NCBI GenBank assembly: GCA_026119855.1 | Contig: JAOWBW010000864.1 | Coordinates: forward strand, 310,001 to 374,000 | Length of the DNA: 64,000 nt | Reading direction: 5' to 3' | Source of the DNA: Campanula takesimana | Lineage: Eukaryota; Streptophyta; Magnoliopsida; Asterales; Campanulaceae | Part shown: positions 31,987 to 42,223 of the stretch, in pieces | Layout: each line of letters opens with the position of its first letter | Position numbering within the stretch: position 1 is the first letter of the stretch | Program-made: the position numbers and the translations under genes | The notes under the pieces: generated by a model | The model's input: only the letters and a program-made list of their open reading frames with translations | Told to the model about the DNA's origin: nothing | Database searches by the model: none

Positions 31987-34900
31987 ATGGACTGTACTCA
32001 TACTCGTAATAAGCCGCCTACTCTAGATGGTTCAAACTATACCATTCAGAAGGCAAAGATGACTATGTACATCAAAAACATAGATCATCGTGCTTGGGTC
32101 AGCATTCTAGTGGGATATAAATCCCCTACCATGGAAGTGGCTGATCCAAAAGCTAAAGCTTCTGTGTCTGACGAAGAAAAGAAAGAAAATTTTTTTATTC
32201 CAAAACCCGAGCAAGATTGGAATGCGAAGGAAATTGCCCTTGCAAATTTCAATGCAAAGGCAATGGCCGCCATTTCTGATCACGTTGATTTTAATTTGTA
32301 TCGGTTGTTCTCAAACCATACAGTGGCCAAAAATGCTTGGGACATTTTGCAACTACATTGTGAAGGGTCCGATAGTGTTAAACAAACTAAGTTAAGAAGG
32401 TTGATGACAGAGTTTGAAAATTTAAGAATGGGAGATAATGAAACTGTTCAAGAATATTCTGCTAGATTAATGGATATTTCAAATGAATCATTTGCATTAG
32501 GAGAATCCATCTCCAATGCAAGGTTGGTTAGTAAAGTTTTAAGAACTCTCCCAGAAAAATTTAACATCAAAATCTCTGTCATTGAAGAAACTTGTGATAC
32601 TCGGACCGTGAGTCTTGAAAAGGTTCTAAGTATTCTAACTACGTTTGAATTGAACCTTGAAGTGCAACAAACTAGAAAAGTAAATTCAATTGCTCTTGCT
32701 AGTGCTCTTACTGTGTCCAAAGATCTTGTTGAATTATCAAAAGATATTGATGACTCAAACTTAGAGGAAGATGAATGTGACTTGATTTCTAAAAAATTCA
32801 ACAATATGTTGAACAAAAAACGTCAACAAAGGTTTCCCAATAAGGATATTGCTTCTTCCCCTAAGATTGAATCATTTAAGAAAGAAACAAGTAAGAACAA
32901 ATTTTTTTCTGAAAACAAAAGATCTATTGAGTCCGTTCAGTGTAGAGCGTGTTTAGGATTTGGACATTATGCCAATGAGTGTGCTAACACACTTAAAAAG
33001 AGAGGGATGAGTTTTTCTGCAACCTTAAGTGATTCAGATGATGACGATCAGACAGCAAACCTATCATCTTTACGATCATCACAATCCTCCCTCTCTGACA
33101 GTGAATCTGACTGTGAATCTGACAGTGAAGATGAACAGTCAACTGTCATCACAACTGTCAGCTCAAATGGTACTAATGTGTATACCTGTTTTAACTCCAC
33201 TTCTGCAGGTGAATCTGAAGAATCCTCACAGGAAGAAGAGGATAGTGCCACGTATGAGGACCTCCACAATACATACGTTGAGTTGTTTGCAGAATGGTCC
33301 AAACGAATTGATCAACTCAAGGAGTTCAAGAAGGTAAATGAAAAACTCACCTCTAAAAATCTGAAATTAAAGGCTGAGAATGAGAGGTTGTCGAGTGAAA
33401 GTGATACTCAAAAGGACTCCATAGCTAGGTTAGAAGTCATGCTTACCAAAAAGGACAATGAGTGTGAAAAGTATAAAAGCAATCTTGAAAAAGAAACTAA
33501 CACACTCAATAAACTTAACAATGGCAAGGCTAAATTGGAAGAGGTTCTGAACATGGGGAACCAAGGAAAATCAGGTTTAGGCTATGGAGATCCAGTGTTT
33601 GTTAAGGAAGGTGAGGGCACTTCGAAAAACAATGAGAGATTTAATGCTAATCACGTGTCTCCTCACAAAAACAAAAGAAATAGAAAAAGGAGATACGTGT
33701 GTCACCATTGTTTTGCCCCTGGACATATACGTCCATTTTGCTACAAGTTGAAACAGGAACTTGGCTTGGAGAAGAACAGCGGCCACTTGACAAGACAACT
33801 GTGGGAACAATCTAACAGTCAGTTGCCCAGTCAAGTGCCCAGTCAACAGCAGCAGGTAAGAAAGGCCTGGGTAAAGAAAGACACTCAGCAATGCAAAGTG
33901 GCTCTTACCTCCTTCAAGAGTAGTGTGGAAGAAGGATGGTACTTCGACAGTGGCTGTTCTCGCCATATGACTGGTGCTCGTGAGCATCTCATAGACTATG
34001 AAGCCTTTAAAGGTGGAAAAGTCAATTTTGGTGGAGGTGCTCAAGGTGAGGTAATTGGCAAAGGTACTCTGAATGTTGATGGTTTGCCTAACGTGCATAA
34101 TGTCTTACATGTTGATGGGTTAAAGGCAAACCTAATTAGCATAAGCCAATTGTGTGATGATGATCTACATGTCAAGTTTGATAAGAAGATATGTGATGTC
34201 TTCGATGATTCAAACAGATGTGTTTTGAAAGGTGTAAGATCCTCTGATCATTGTTACAAGTTGGTTGAAAATCATTCACGTTTTAACCCAATTTTTGATA
34301 ATGCTCCTGATCTTAGTTTCAATTGTGTTGAGAATTGCATTACAGGGTGCACTTGGGAGCATGAAAAGATTAATGATGAATCTGATCCAAAGTCCACAAC
34401 AGAATCTGTAGATACACCAACTGTGAGGACAACTGACAGTTCTGATGAACAGTCAACTGCCACGACAGATAGTCAGACAGAAGCAGATTCCAGTTCAGAT
34501 TCTGAAATTTTTGAAGATCAGGAAATCAGAGGCAATAATGCTGCTTCAAGCATACAGGGAGATCATCTAACTTCCCAGGTCATTGGGGGAGTGGATGGAG
34601 GAATAAAAACAAGAGAGAAACGAATAAATTACCGGGAATTAGCCGGTTTTGTATGCATGCAATCCGCGTACCATCAGGTAAGCTCTTGTTGTTTTGTTGC
34701 TAAGTTTAAGCATGATAGTGTGTCAGAAATCTTAAATGGTAATAATTGGATCAATGACATGCAAGAGGAAGTGGTAAAATTTGAAAGCAAAGATGTTAGG
34801 TTCTTGGTTCATAGGCCATCTAATGCTGAATGTATGGGAGATGTTACTTGTTGTACTCAATTGTTGAAGATGAACCAGATAATAAAGGATTATGATCTTA

Positions 34901-35136
34901 AAAGTAAAACCTTTACTGCATTTTGTGATAGCTTAAGCTCTCAGAATATTGCCAAGAATCTGGTACAACATCTCCTAACAAAGCACATAGATATTGGGCA
35001 TCATTTTATTAGATATCTTGTTGAACAAAAAATCATTACTCTTGAACATGTAAGCACAACGGATCAACTTGCTGATATCTTTACCAAGGCTTTGGATTTC
35101 GAGAGATTTTCTCTCGGACTGTGTGATACCAGTTGA
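31987..35136 (+). CDS. Fused gag-protease-pol remnant, one open frame of 1049 codons
   Basis: From ATG 31987 the frame is open to TGA at 35134-35136. It keeps the UBN2-type gag, knuckle CRACLGFGHYANEC (about 32940), an acidic Ser-rich linker, a coiled coil, knuckle CHHCFAPGHIRPFC and the protease WYFDSGCSRHMTG. Then about 340 codons that hold the integrase in element 1 are missing (junction near 34270). A linker resumes with TGCTWEHE. The RT start (DVRFLVHRPS) joins at about 34835 directly to the end of RNase H (CCTQLLKMNQIIKDYDL). Both deletions keep the frame. The product would be gag with protease and no polymerase or integrase. Compared with element 1 it lacks the inserted second gag segment and both stop codons. 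Confidence 0.85.
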   Translation: MDCTHTRNKPPTLDGSNYTIQKAKMTMYIKNIDHRAWVSILVGYKSPTMEVADPKAKASVSDEEKKENFFIPKPEQDWNAKEIALANFNAKAMAAISDHVDFNLYRLFSNHTVAKNAWDILQLHCEGSDSVKQTKLRRLMTEFENLRMGDNETVQEYSARLMDISNESFALGESISNARLVSKVLRTLPEKFNIKISVIEETCDTRTVSLEKVLSILTTFELNLEVQQTRKVNSIALASALTVSKDLVELSKDIDDSNLEEDECDLISKKFNNMLNKKRQQRFPNKDIASSPKIESFKKETSKNKFFSENKRSIESVQCRACLGFGHYANECANTLKKRGMSFSATLSDSDDDDQTANLSSLRSSQSSLSDSESDCESDSEDEQSTVITTVSSNGTNVYTCFNSTSAGESEESSQEEEDSATYEDLHNTYVELFAEWSKRIDQLKEFKKVNEKLTSKNLKLKAENERLSSESDTQKDSIARLEVMLTKKDNECEKYKSNLEKETNTLNKLNNGKAKLEEVLNMGNQGKSGLGYGDPVFVKEGEGTSKNNERFNANHVSPHKNKRNRKRRYVCHHCFAPGHIRPFCYKLKQELGLEKNSGHLTRQLWEQSNSQLPSQVPSQQQQVRKAWVKKDTQQCKVALTSFKSSVEEGWYFDSGCSRHMTGAREHLIDYEAFKGGKVNFGGGAQGEVIGKGTLNVDGLPNVHNVLHVDGLKANLISISQLCDDDLHVKFDKKICDVFDDSNRCVLKGVRSSDHCYKLVENHSRFNPIFDNAPDLSFNCVENCITGCTWEHEKINDESDPKSTTESVDTPTVRTTDSSDEQSTATTDSQTEADSSSDSEIFEDQEIRGNNAASSIQGDHLTSQVIGGVDGGIKTREKRINYRELAGFVCMQSAYHQVSSCCFVAKFKHDSVSEILNGNNWINDMQEEVVKFESKDVRFLVHRPSNAECMGDVTCCTQLLKMNQIIKDYDLKSKTFTAFCDSLSSQNIAKNLVQHLLTKHIDIGHHFIRYLVEQKIITLEHVSTTDQLADIFTKALDFERFSLGLCDTS

Positions 35137-36672
35137 CAGCACAAGTGTGCAGACAACTGACTGCATAACTGTATAATTGTATATTACAGTAACCACTAAT
35201 TAAAAAAAAAAAGGTCTGCATACATTCTATTTGCACGATTGTCTCTTGTGATCACTTGGTCTTCTTTAGTTCCTTGACTCCGAGTTTTGACCCTTGAATG
35301 TGAGACCCTTCTTGACTTGATAATAAAATTATCTTGTTAATTCCTTCGTGTTGTTTATCATGGAGTGGGCATCAAATCTAAGCTTGCGGGAAGAACAAGC
35401 TGCCTCCAATCTTTGCAGTTACTACTCATTTAGGCAAAAAGATGAAGTGTTTTCATACATAACTTGAGATCAAGGGTAACACTGTATTGTGAGAGTGAAT
35501 AGCTCTTCCCGTAACAGATTCATTGGAGATATGCCTTTAAAAAGGGGGGTGTTCTAAAAGCTACATGATTGAAGGTGTAATCTCATTGAATTCTTGTGAG
35601 TTGAGACCGAGTCATAAACGGAGTTGACCATTCTATGTCACACCAAAATTGAGACAATCTTCACTTGTGTGTTTAGGCATAATTTTTCTAAGCTTTTTTT
35701 TCTCCCTTGGTATTTCCATCAGCAAATTGAACTGTTTTTCTTCTTGTTACAGATTTAATGCTTTCATGTGATTAATGATAATCTAATGGCGTGATGTTCA
35801 AGTTTTATTGTGTAGTTGGTGGAATTTATGGTACATTGTGGATAAATGGATTCAGTTGAAGTTGGCAAGTTCTAATTCTAGGACGGACAATTTATCACAA
35901 AACATGGAAAAAGTTTGAATTTTAAAATCAAAATCCTTGTATGTTTTGGAATTCAAATGGGTACTTCAATGTTTCTCGGTTCTCCCAACTCCTTGGCCTC
36001 TCCGAGTTCTTAGGAAGAATAATTGTCCTCCCTTAATATTTCCTCCATGTCGAATTGGTTGTAAATTATGGTTTAGTATATCTTCTTCCTCATGCTTTCT
36101 AGCTTCATTTCTCTCATCTCATCTTGTCCCTATTCTGCAAATGCGCTCTCTCTAACATTTTTGCAGATAAATCCGAGAATTCTGGAGAAACTCTAAGTGA
36201 TTATGTGTGACACAAAATGATTGTTTGCCACAGCTCTGATCAAGCTCAGGTATTTTTGTTGTTAAGCATCCAGCTGGTGCTAAGCAACTTGTTCGTGCAA
36301 CTGTGCGGACAACTGGACAGTCAACTGTACAGTCAATTGTACAGTCAACTGGTAAGTCATTTGGTAATTCTGCAGAACTCTCTGTTCTGTTATGGTTTGA
36401 TGCGATGTGAGTTGAGATTTATGATGCTCTTAGAGGTTTTTGGGTTGGGGGGATTTAAACTTAGGGGGAGTGGAAGATATTCAATTTTTTTTCGTTCGTT
36501 GAGTTTGTTGGTTGTTCTCAAAAAGGGGGAGAAAGATGTGGTCGTCATATTCAGGGGGAGAAGGATGTATTCTAAAAGTTATATTTAAGGGGAGTAGTAT
36601 CCAATGTACAAATTCAGGGGGAGATTATTGTTTTTGAATGTTTTGATTAGAACCACAAAGATAGGGGGAGAT
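35137..36672 (+). other. Non-coding 3' region of element 2 (env-like ORF lost)
   Basis: It aligns loosely with 26093-27060 of element 1 (polypurine, TTGACCCTTGAATGTGAGA and TGGATTCAGTTGAAGTTGGCAAG-like stretches), then jumps near 36170-36215 to the purine-tract region. The env-like ORF is gone. Position 36295-36362 is a dense CAACTGGACAGTCAACTGTA-type cluster. Several AGGGGGAG tracts follow (36460-36672). Confidence 0.6.
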
Positions 36673-37255
36673 TGAAGAGTATAAAAATACTCTATTATAT
36701 TTTAATCTTTGTGATTCTGATTTTAGTGTATATCTTTGTGAATATTTGATTTAATTAATGTATATATTTAGAGTTTATTTATTTTAGGAATTAGTTGTAA
36801 TTATTTAGAAATAGTTTATTTTAGGATAATTATTATTATTTTGATTTACTTGACTAACCTACTAATGTTTATCTTTGGTTAGTATTTTGTATTTTAGGTG
36901 TTTATTTTTAGGTGGACTCTCATAAGGAAAGTTTGATTGGTTGCTTGAAGATCTCTTGGATTGGAGTGGCGGCCAAGAAGACTTATAAAAGCCAGTCGGC
37001 ATCTCCTCTCTCTTTGACGAATTCACAGAATATTTTTGAGAGAGTCTTTTGTTTTTTGAGGTTCTTGTTCATCAAGAACTCAAGTATTTTTTTGTTTAGT
37101 CTATTCAAGATAGAATAGGTTTTGATCTTTTAATTGTTTTTATTTTCTTTCATCCTTTTGTACTCTGAAAGAGTTTTAGTAATGAAAGTTTTCCAGCAAG
37201 GTATTTCTTGCTGAAGTGTTTAATCAGTTTTAATTTCCGCTGCGTTTGTTTCTGT
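36673..37255 (+). repeat. Internal, partial third LTR in element 2
   Basis: It starts TGAAGAGTATAAAAATACTC right after a complete polypurine tract (36657-36672) and follows the LTR up to CGTTTGTTTCTG. The last 70 or so bases are missing. It is clearly more diverged from the two outer LTRs than these are from each other, for example TTTATTTTTAGGTGGACTCT in place of TTTTATTTTAGGAAGACTCT. After it, 37256-37604 repeats the 3' region with its own purine tracts. Confidence 0.8.
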
Positions 37256-37604
37256 AATATACAATTATACAGTTATACAGTCAATTGTACAGTCAACTGG
37301 TAAGTCATCTGGTAAGTCTGCAGAACTCGCTGGTCTATAAAGGTTTGCTGCGATGTGAGTTGATATTGATGATGCTCTTAGATGTATTTTTGTTGGGGAG
37401 ATTCAAATTTAGGGGGATGGAAGATATTCTTATTTTTTTTCTTTGAGTTTGATGGTTCTTCTCAAAAAGGGGGAGAAAGATGTGGTCTTCATTTTAAGGG
37501 GGAGAAAGATGTGTTCTAGGGGGAGTAGAATCCAATGTACAAATTCAGGGGGAGAGTTTTGTTTTTTGGTTGTTTTGATCAGAACCACAAAGATAGGGGG
37601 AGAT

Positions 37605-38255
37605 TGAAAGAGTATGAAATACTCTTAGTTTAATATTGTGTATCTTTGTGATTCTGATTTAATAAATGTATATATTTAGTTTATTTATTTTAGGAATTAG
37701 TTGTAATTATTTAGGAATAGTTTATTTTAGGATTATTTATTATTTTAATTATTTACTTGACTAACCTACTAATGTTTATCTTTGGTAAGTGGATATATTT
37801 TAGTTGTTTTATTTTAGGAAGACTCTCATATGGAAAGAAGGATTTCTTGGAGTGTAAGGAGCGGCCAAGCCTTGTATAAATACAAGCCGATTCCTTCATT
37901 GACTCGGGCGGATTCACAGAATATTTTGAGAGAGTTTTTTGTTTTTTTCTTGAAGTTCTTGTTCATCAAGAACTCAAGTGTTTTTGGTGTTTAGTCTATT
38001 CAAGATAAAATAGGTTTTGATCTTTTCGTTGTTTTGTTTCTTTCATCTTTTTGTACTCTTAAAGAGTTTTAGTAATGAAAGTTTTCCAGCAAGACGTTTC
38101 TTGCTGAAGTGTTTAATCAGTTTTAATTTCCGCTGCGTTTGTTTCTGTGTTTCTGAGTTTCTGGACGTCGCCAACTGACTGGACAACTGTAAGCACGGTT
38201 GAACACACAGTTGGTCAGTTCCCAGAAAACAGTCCTAGCCGCTTAATTTCTTTCA
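37605..38255 (+). repeat. 3' LTR of element 2
   Basis: A 651-bp LTR directly after AAAGATAGGGGGAGAT (37589-37604). It is close to the 5' LTR apart from the 12-bp length difference and scattered substitutions. Confidence 0.92.
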
Positions 38256-38410
38256 AACTCGCTACTGTGAATAGCGACTTCTATTTTCCTAATTTTTTTT
38301 GTATTTTACGAAAATAATTTCAAAAATTTTGGAGAAATTTTATTAAATCTAAATTCGTTAATAGCAATAGCGAGTTTAGGAAACCTGAATTCGCTATTAC
38401 CATTACCGAG
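38256..38410. repeat. Repeated imperfect palindromes (CTCGCTA...TAGCGA)
   Basis: AACTCGCTACTGTGAATAGCGA (38256-38277), then TTCGTTAATAGCAATAGCGAG and GAATTCGCTATTACCATTACC followed by GAGTTT. With the half at 31231-31267, split off by element 2, there are four variants of one motif, each nearly self-complementary. Positions 38411-38476 hold nothing I recognise. Confidence 0.55.
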
Positions 38411-38476
38411 TTTATTGAATTCCCAACGGCTAGACGGTTGAGGTTGTCTTGTTGTTTCTTGACTCCTTGTAACTTA

Positions 38477-38915
38477 CTCCCTCCTTTTCATGTGGAGTCA
38501 ATATTATGAAAACCCCGTTTTACACTAAGGGAAGTGTAAAACCTGTTTTACATTAAAAGATTCTATTTTACATTGAGTGATAAAAACAGGTTTTACATTA
38601 GAGCGAGTGTAAAATAAGTTTTTCTCTAGATTTTCACTTTCATGTGACTTGAGACCAAAAAATTTGGCACACAAATTAAGGAAACGTAAGAGAGGGAAAT
38701 AGTGGGAGGAGGTGTTTGTGAGTATGAAAAATTAAATAGGAGAGAGAATGAGTGGAAAGAATAGTAAGTTGATTGGTGTTTTTTAGTATAAAAGTAAAGT
38801 AGAAGAGAGAATGAGTGGGAAGAATAGTAAAGATTCTTTACCATTTTGGCAGTTTCAAGTCACGTGAAACAGACGAAAAAAGAAATAAGTCTCAAGTGAC
38901 ATGAAACGGGGAGAG
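38477..38915. mobile_element. Stowaway-like MITE
   Basis: Ends CTCCCTCCTTTTCATGTGGAG / CACTTGAGAC-type complement ending ATGAAACGGGGAGAG, flanked by TA (38475-38476, 38916-38917). The inside has an inverted pair of GTGTAAAAC..GTTTTACA (about 38518-38612). Positions 38916-39820 hold MITE fragments (for example CTCTCTCCGTCTCATAATG at about 39420) and AT-rich sequence, no gene. Confidence 0.75.
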
Positions 38916-39820
38916 TATTTTATAGGGCCTCTTTAACATCAGCATGGTATCCTAAGATAAATCATTGAACATAAAGTTCAAATGGATTTTAGAACGATCA
39001 AACTCTTCTCATAAACTAGTAGTGGGGAGTTTTGAAAAAAGTCATTTTGGCAAATAGTTTTGAAAGCTTGTCATTATTGAAAGTATTATTTTAAAAATGG
39101 TAAGACTTTCCTATTTTAGTGCATATAAGTCTCATTCTAAAAATGGTAAGACTTTCTTGTTTTTATATTAATATAAATAAATAATTCTTCTATCCCAAAA
39201 TGATGCTTCTTCGTTTTTTTTAAACAGTAATATAAACAATATGAAGAAACAACATTTTAAGATGAATCAGTGGAACTCAGGTTCAATATCGATGAAACCT
39301 ATAAAATATTGATACATCATTGTGTGAGCAAGAGTTTGTGACCTTATTTTGTGCCGCTAGCATTCCTCATTCAATTAACTCATATGTTTGCAAAATGGGA
39401 GTTGATTGGATGGAATCTACTCTCTCCGTCTCATAATGTAACTATGTGCACAAATTTTCTTTGAGTAAATATAAAGTCACAAAATTTGGTCTACAAAATG
39501 AAGTGTCAAGATTTTATTGGTGTTTTTAATTAGAGTGTGCCGGGTTCACAATCGATACAATCAATAAAATATCATCACCTTAGTTTGGTTTGTATCCATC
39601 GTTTTGTGAACTTCTTTTGTGCCCCTAGCATTGCCCATTTCCTTTTTGGAAGTCTCATTGATAAGTCTCATTTTCCTAAAATAGCAACGAATCTTTACTA
39701 TTCCTCCCACTCATTCTCTTTCATACTTTACTTGTATACTCACAACATCAATTTATATACTATTCTCTACCCCACTTTCTCTCTGTTACTTCACTTCTCA
39801 CACTCAATGCAAATTTAAAA

Positions 39821-39957
39821 CAAATTTAGGAATCTAATTGTAACGTGTAAACAAATAAGATAACCAATTTCCAAAAAAAAAAAATATAAAACAAACAAAT
39901 TTAGGAATCTAATTGTAACGCGTAAACAAATCAGATAACCGATTTCAAAAAAAAAAT
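39821..39957. repeat. Tandem duplication, 75-bp period
   Basis: CAAATTTAGGAATCTAATTG starts at 39821 and again at 39896. The two units differ at a few bases (CGTGTAA against CGCGTAA). Confidence 0.85.
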
Positions 39958-39958
39958 A

Positions 39959-40213
39959 CTCCCTCCGACCCACTTTTTTTCGTTGTTACTACAAGGGAAC
40001 TTTGAGCAATTATAAATGCTACTTATAATTATGTTAATGTGAATCTAAAAATTGATATTAATAGTATTTATAATGGTGTATCAAGAACAATTTAAAAAAT
40101 TTCATTAGAATAATTAAAAGTAGCCTTAATTATTACTCAAAGTTCCTTCGTAAAACCCATGAAAATAGGGGGACTATATCATTCTTGGACAGAGGGATCT
40201 GGGACAGAGGGAG
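39959..40213. mobile_element. Stowaway MITE, same family as 16094-16343
   Basis: CTCCCTCCGACCCAC at the left, GGGACAGAGGGAG at the right, TA on both sides (39957-39958, 40214-40215). The right terminus is partly duplicated (GGACAGAGGGATCTGGGACA). Confidence 0.8.
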
Positions 40214-40388
40214 TATAAAACTCACGTAAAGAAATTACAATTATCACTTTAAAAATACTATCAGTTGACTACAATGATCACGACTTTGAATCCGCGTCAG
40301 AACACTTCCCCGAAATCTGTACAACAGTTTGATGTCTATTGCAAAAGAACAAGAAAAAGTAGCCATGGTTTGTAACAAAATAGACCTA

Positions 40389-40633
40389 CTCCCTCCGACC
40401 TATTTCAAATTGCAAAAGTTGCCAAAAAGGATGTCCCAACTAAAATTGCAAAATCCAAAAATGACAAGTTTTAACCCACTTGCACACTCACATCCACTAA
40501 CCCACTAACTACTCTCTACCCCACTTTCTCTCTCCCACTCAACTATCAACACTCACAACACATCACATTTTTCACTTTTTCCCTTAATCCCCGTGCAACC
40601 TAATATTTGCAATTTGAAATGAGACGGAGGGAA
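40389..40633. mobile_element. Stowaway MITE
   Basis: CTCCCTCCGACCTATTTCAA at the left and TTGAAATGAGACGGAGGGAA at the right, flanked by TA. The interior has ACCCACTAACTACTCTCTAC, shared with 14327-15320. A degenerate related piece follows at about 40642-40787; 40788-41217 shows no gene. Confidence 0.8.
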
Positions 40634-41217
40634 TATATACTCACATGTCCCGAAATAAATGTGACATTTCCAAATTAGGAAAGAATTTTAGAGCAATTTC
40701 ACCATTGTAAAAATGCAATGTACACATAAGTAAACCACATTCGTTAAAAATATTGAACTACGACGTTTATTTTGAAATGAAAGGAATACGAAGCAGATTC
40801 TCTTGAGTGGCTGCATGCAGGCATTAGTTGAGATATGCATAAACAGGTACAAAACAGCGTCATAGCAGCAACAAAATTCCGCTAGATGTAACTGCTTAAA
40901 ATGGATTTGTAATCTGTTTAGGTAAAGAAAATGTACAGTAAAACTAATGCACCGAAGATGTTAGGATCAATGTTGTGGTTGAGAATTGGGAGAGATGGGT
41001 GTCACAACGCCGCTGTACAAAGCAATAGATCTTCACCACTAACTTGCAAAGAATTCATCTCCTACAAATAGATGAAAAACGAAGTACAGTCAGAAGGGGA
41101 GAATCGCAGAGGATTGATAACAAAGAAACAAGCATATGCATAGTTTAGAAAAGAAGTGCCCAAGTGTCCACACTAACAGTCCCTTAGCTCTTACCAACGA
41201 GCCCATTTTGAAAGTTA

Positions 41218-41389
41218 CCCCCTCCATCCCAAAATGGTAGTTTCATTTCCGCTTTTTATTTTTATTTCTCCCAGAAAGTTGCTCACACTTCCAAAATGAA
41301 GGCTTAAAGTCACAGAATTTCCAAAATTTATAATGTAAACCTTAATGTTTGAAAAGTCAAATGAGACTATCATCTTGAGACGGAGGGAG
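41218..41389. mobile_element. Stowaway MITE, 172 bp
   Basis: Inverted ends CCCCTCCATCCCAAAATGGT and ATCTTGAGACGGAGGGAG, with GAGACTATCA matching TGGTAGTTTC inside, flanked by TA (41216-41217, 41390-41391). Confidence 0.8.
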
Positions 41390-41503
41390 TAAATAATTTC
41401 CGAATTAAATTAAATTTCAATGTGTACCCTTGTTAAAAGAATCAAAAGAGATCCACTTCCAAAATGTAGTGTAATACTGGTGACCTTTGAATACCCCGGA
41501 AAA

Positions 41504-41524
41504 ATATATATATATATATATATT
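41504..41524. repeat. (AT)n microsatellite
   Basis: About ten AT dinucleotides. The surrounding stretch 41390-42095 is downstream of MKP1 and may include its 3' untranslated region; I see no other gene. Confidence 0.85.
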
Positions 41525-42095
41525 TTACCTTTCCATATAGAGTCAAGCGCATCTCATTCAACTTTTAATAGATAATATTGTCCTTATAGGGGTACGAAGG
41601 GAGGAATAAATAGCATTCACAAAAAATGTCTACTGCTTATCACTGAAAGCTTAAAAAACTGATAGCGGTTTAGGTTCCATTATGAAGTTCAGAGATTAAG
41701 CTCAGACATTGTATACTAGTAAGCGTTCAAGACTTCAAGTAAATGCCTGTTTCCATGAACATGATCTGAACACAAGAAGCTCATGGAATACCTTACCAAC
41801 ATAAATCTATAGATACTTTTGTCGAAAATCCATGATAATTCCATTTGACAGGGATGAGAAATAACACAGGAAAAAATTCATGACAATCTACAACACTATG
41901 GGAATAATAACCGACAATGTACCAATAAACGATCGACCTCATTACGGTTAACTTAAGTTAGTACCTCTAGTTGTTTCTAGCCGACGTTCCTTCAATTGCC
42001 GGTGAAAGTTGTATAAGCAGATTGGGGAAGCAGAAGAGGGAGGAATGAAAGCAATTTATTTAGCATTGCGAGACCTCTGCTCAACTGCTCTACTG

Positions 42096-42152
42096 CTACA
42101 AAGCACCCAGCAGTTCGATGAATTCCATAGGTTCTTCTTCCTCCTTCACAAT
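42096..42152 (-). CDS. MKP1: MKP1 last coding exon
   Basis: After an AG acceptor (42154-42153, context ATGAGCAG) the minus strand encodes IVKEEEEPMEFIELLGAL and a TAG stop (42098-42096). It joins in phase 0 to the long exon that ends ...DTNIK at 45480 before GTACGC. An acidic tail of this kind is what I expect at the MKP1 C-terminus. Without this exon the long frame would read four intron codons and stop at 45465. The resulting protein is 858 residues. Confidence 0.75.
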   Translation of the reverse strand: MVKEEEEPMEFIELLGAL

Positions 42153-42223
42153 CTGCTCATTTTCATAATTCATAATTGAAAAGTTAGAAAGACAGCGGTG
42201 TTTAGGAGTTACATAAGAATATA

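Larger units (their letters stand above)
31268..38255 (+). mobile_element. Sirevirus-like element 2, internally deleted, with a third LTR
   Basis: Outer LTRs at 31268-31930 and 37605-38255 start TGAAAGAG and end TTCTTTCA, with perfect target duplication AACTC (31263-31267, 38256-38260). The inside has a primer-binding site, an open gag-protease frame joined to pol remnants, a non-coding 3' region, a partial internal LTR (36673-37255), a second copy of the 3' region, and the 3' LTR. Integrase core and reverse transcriptase are missing, so the element would need proteins in trans. It is a relative of element 1 rather than a direct duplicate: about the same gag, clearly different LTRs. Confidence 0.92.

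Noticed and set aside
36217..36588. 123-codon plus-strand frame with QLYSQLVSQ-type repeats
   Set aside because: It is written by the CAACTG cluster and purine tracts in the 3' region of element 2; not a conserved protein.
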